Assembly: GCA_007135745.1 (NCBI GenBank) | Contig: SLIH01000019.1 | Location: 1-5,875 of the forward strand | Direction of reading: 5' to 3' | DNA: 5,875 nt | Source: Halomonas sp. | GTDB lineage: Bacteria; Pseudomonadota; Gammaproteobacteria; Pseudomonadales; Oleiphilaceae | In this document: piece after piece, positions 5,103 to 5,875 of the stretch | Position numbering within the stretch: the stretch's first letter is position 1 | Layout: every line of letters starts with the position of its first letter | Made by a program: the position numbers and the translations under genes | Notes under the pieces: generated by a model | The model's input: only the letters and a program-made list of their open reading frames with translations | Told to the model about the DNA's origin: nothing | Database searches by the model: none

Positions 5103-5875
5103 TCAGATCCGGTCCCGGGCACTTTCCTTTCGTGGCATTTTCTCATCCTGAGGCTGGCGCACTCCGGGGCTTATGCGGTTTCTTCCCTGCGCCTTGGATC
5201 GGTACAGATTGACGTCCGCCTGTTTGAGCAGGGCGTCGATGGTTTCGGTCTGGGAGATTGAGCAGACTCCGGCGCTCAACGTTACCGGAATCCGGCGCCC
5301 CTGATATTCGAAGTCAAACGAGGCGACCTGGTGGCGCAGTCGTTCCGCCAGTGTCAGTGCCTGAAGCAGAGACGTGTCGGGTAGCAGCATCAGAAACTCC
5401 TCGCCGCCCCAGCGCGAAACCACATCGCTGCCACGGCATGTTTCGCGCAACAGATCGGCAAACTGCAACAGCACCTCGTCCCCGGCGTCATGGCCGAAGT
5501 TATCATTGATTTCCTTGAAGTGGTCGATATCCATCAAGACCACGGAAAAATGATGGCCAGCGCGCTGATAACGGGAGATTTCCCGAATGAGTTGGTTCTG
5601 CATCGCCCGCCGGTTCGGCAATCCTGTGAGTTCGTCTGTTTTCGCCGCCTTTTCGTAGAGCTTCGCGATGCTCACCAGCTCGTGATGGGCCTGACGTCGG
5701 CGATGATCCAGAACGGCACAGAATCCGGCTTCGAATATGGCTGTGGCAAGAAAGCGAATCTGAAAATCATGATGGTACATGGTGGTGACGAAGGGCAGTT
5801 CCGGTAGCCGGAATACCACCAGGGCGAAGACCAGGCAGGCGCAGGTTAGAATCAGGCCCGTTCTCAGACCGGTGA
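5103..5875 (-). CDS. Membrane-bound diguanylate cyclase (GGDEF), N-terminus beyond the window
   Basis: This enzyme should condense two GTP into c-di-GMP at the inner membrane. The reading frame is open to the right edge, so the gene begins outside the window; 256 residues are visible. A GTG at 5817-5819 is only an internal codon, because a hydrophobic segment continues upstream of it. At least two membrane helices are seen (codons at about 5814-5865 and 5709-5757), followed by a short linker and a full GGDEF domain. It has DELTGLPNRR at its start, the metal-binding MDIDHFKEIND, the active-site GGEEF at 5394-5408 and the motif VTLSAGV near the end. The inhibitory I-site RxxD is intact as RGSD (5424-5435), exactly five residues before GGEEF, so product feedback is expected. 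The stop lies 19 bp from the stop of the convergent binding-protein gene. The sensory part is missing from view, so the input signal is unknown. Confidence 0.93.
   Translation of the reverse strand, partial: TGLRTGLILTCACLVFALVVFRLPELPFVTTMYHHDFQIRFLATAIFEAGFCAVLDHRRRQAHHELVSIAKLYEKAAKTDELTGLPNRRAMQNQLIREISRYQRAGHHFSVVLMDIDHFKEINDNFGHDAGDEVLLQFADLLRETCRGSDVVSRWGGEEFLMLLPDTSLLQALTLAERLRHQVASFDFEYQGRRIPVTLSAGVCSISQTETIDALLKQADVNLYRSKAQGRNRISPGVRQPQDEKMPRKESARDRI

Noticed and set aside
5103..5819. Treating the cyclase as a complete 238-residue protein starting at the GTG at 5819
   Set aside because: The frame stays open to the right edge and a hydrophobic helix spans this GTG, so it is an internal codon of a longer gene.

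Overview
The window looks like chromosomal DNA from a gammaproteobacterium, possibly a marine or moderately halophilic one. This is inferred from moderately high GC, a TesB close to the E. coli type, strong AGGAG-type ribosome binding sites, a 7TMR-DISM membrane receptor with a c-di-GMP output, and several strongly acidic exported proteins. I cannot name the genus. There are five genes, with no tRNA, rRNA, insertion sequence, CRISPR array or phage module.

Left part (1-1424): a complete acyl-CoA thioesterase II gene (tesB-like, + strand) meets, tail to tail across 21 bp, a tiny gene for an extremely acidic outer-membrane lipoprotein (- strand). Between that lipoprotein and the next gene is a 139-bp gap that holds a possible promoter and an imperfect 12-bp stem-loop.

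Central part (1425-4294): a large - strand gene encodes an 890-residue membrane protein with a periplasmic DISMED2-type sensor domain, seven membrane helices, a degenerate GGDEF domain and an EAL domain. It is probably a c-di-GMP phosphodiesterase. A 197-bp divergent gap upstream carries overlapping inverted repeats and candidate promoters.

Right part (4295-5875): a + strand gene encodes a secreted solute-binding protein of the SBP_bac_3 type with no transporter genes beside it. It meets, tail to tail across 19 bp, a - strand diguanylate cyclase gene that runs off the right edge. That cyclase has an intact GGEEF active site and an intact RxxD inhibitory site.

Read together, positions 1425-5875 form a small signalling neighbourhood. 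A predicted c-di-GMP-degrading receptor and a predicted c-di-GMP-making membrane enzyme flank an orphan periplasmic binding protein that could present a ligand to one of them. That functional link is inference from proximity. All domain types are known; I see no clear evidence of a wholly new system. The least explained items are the acidic mini-lipoprotein, the binding protein's altered ligand site and the two intergenic dyad regions.
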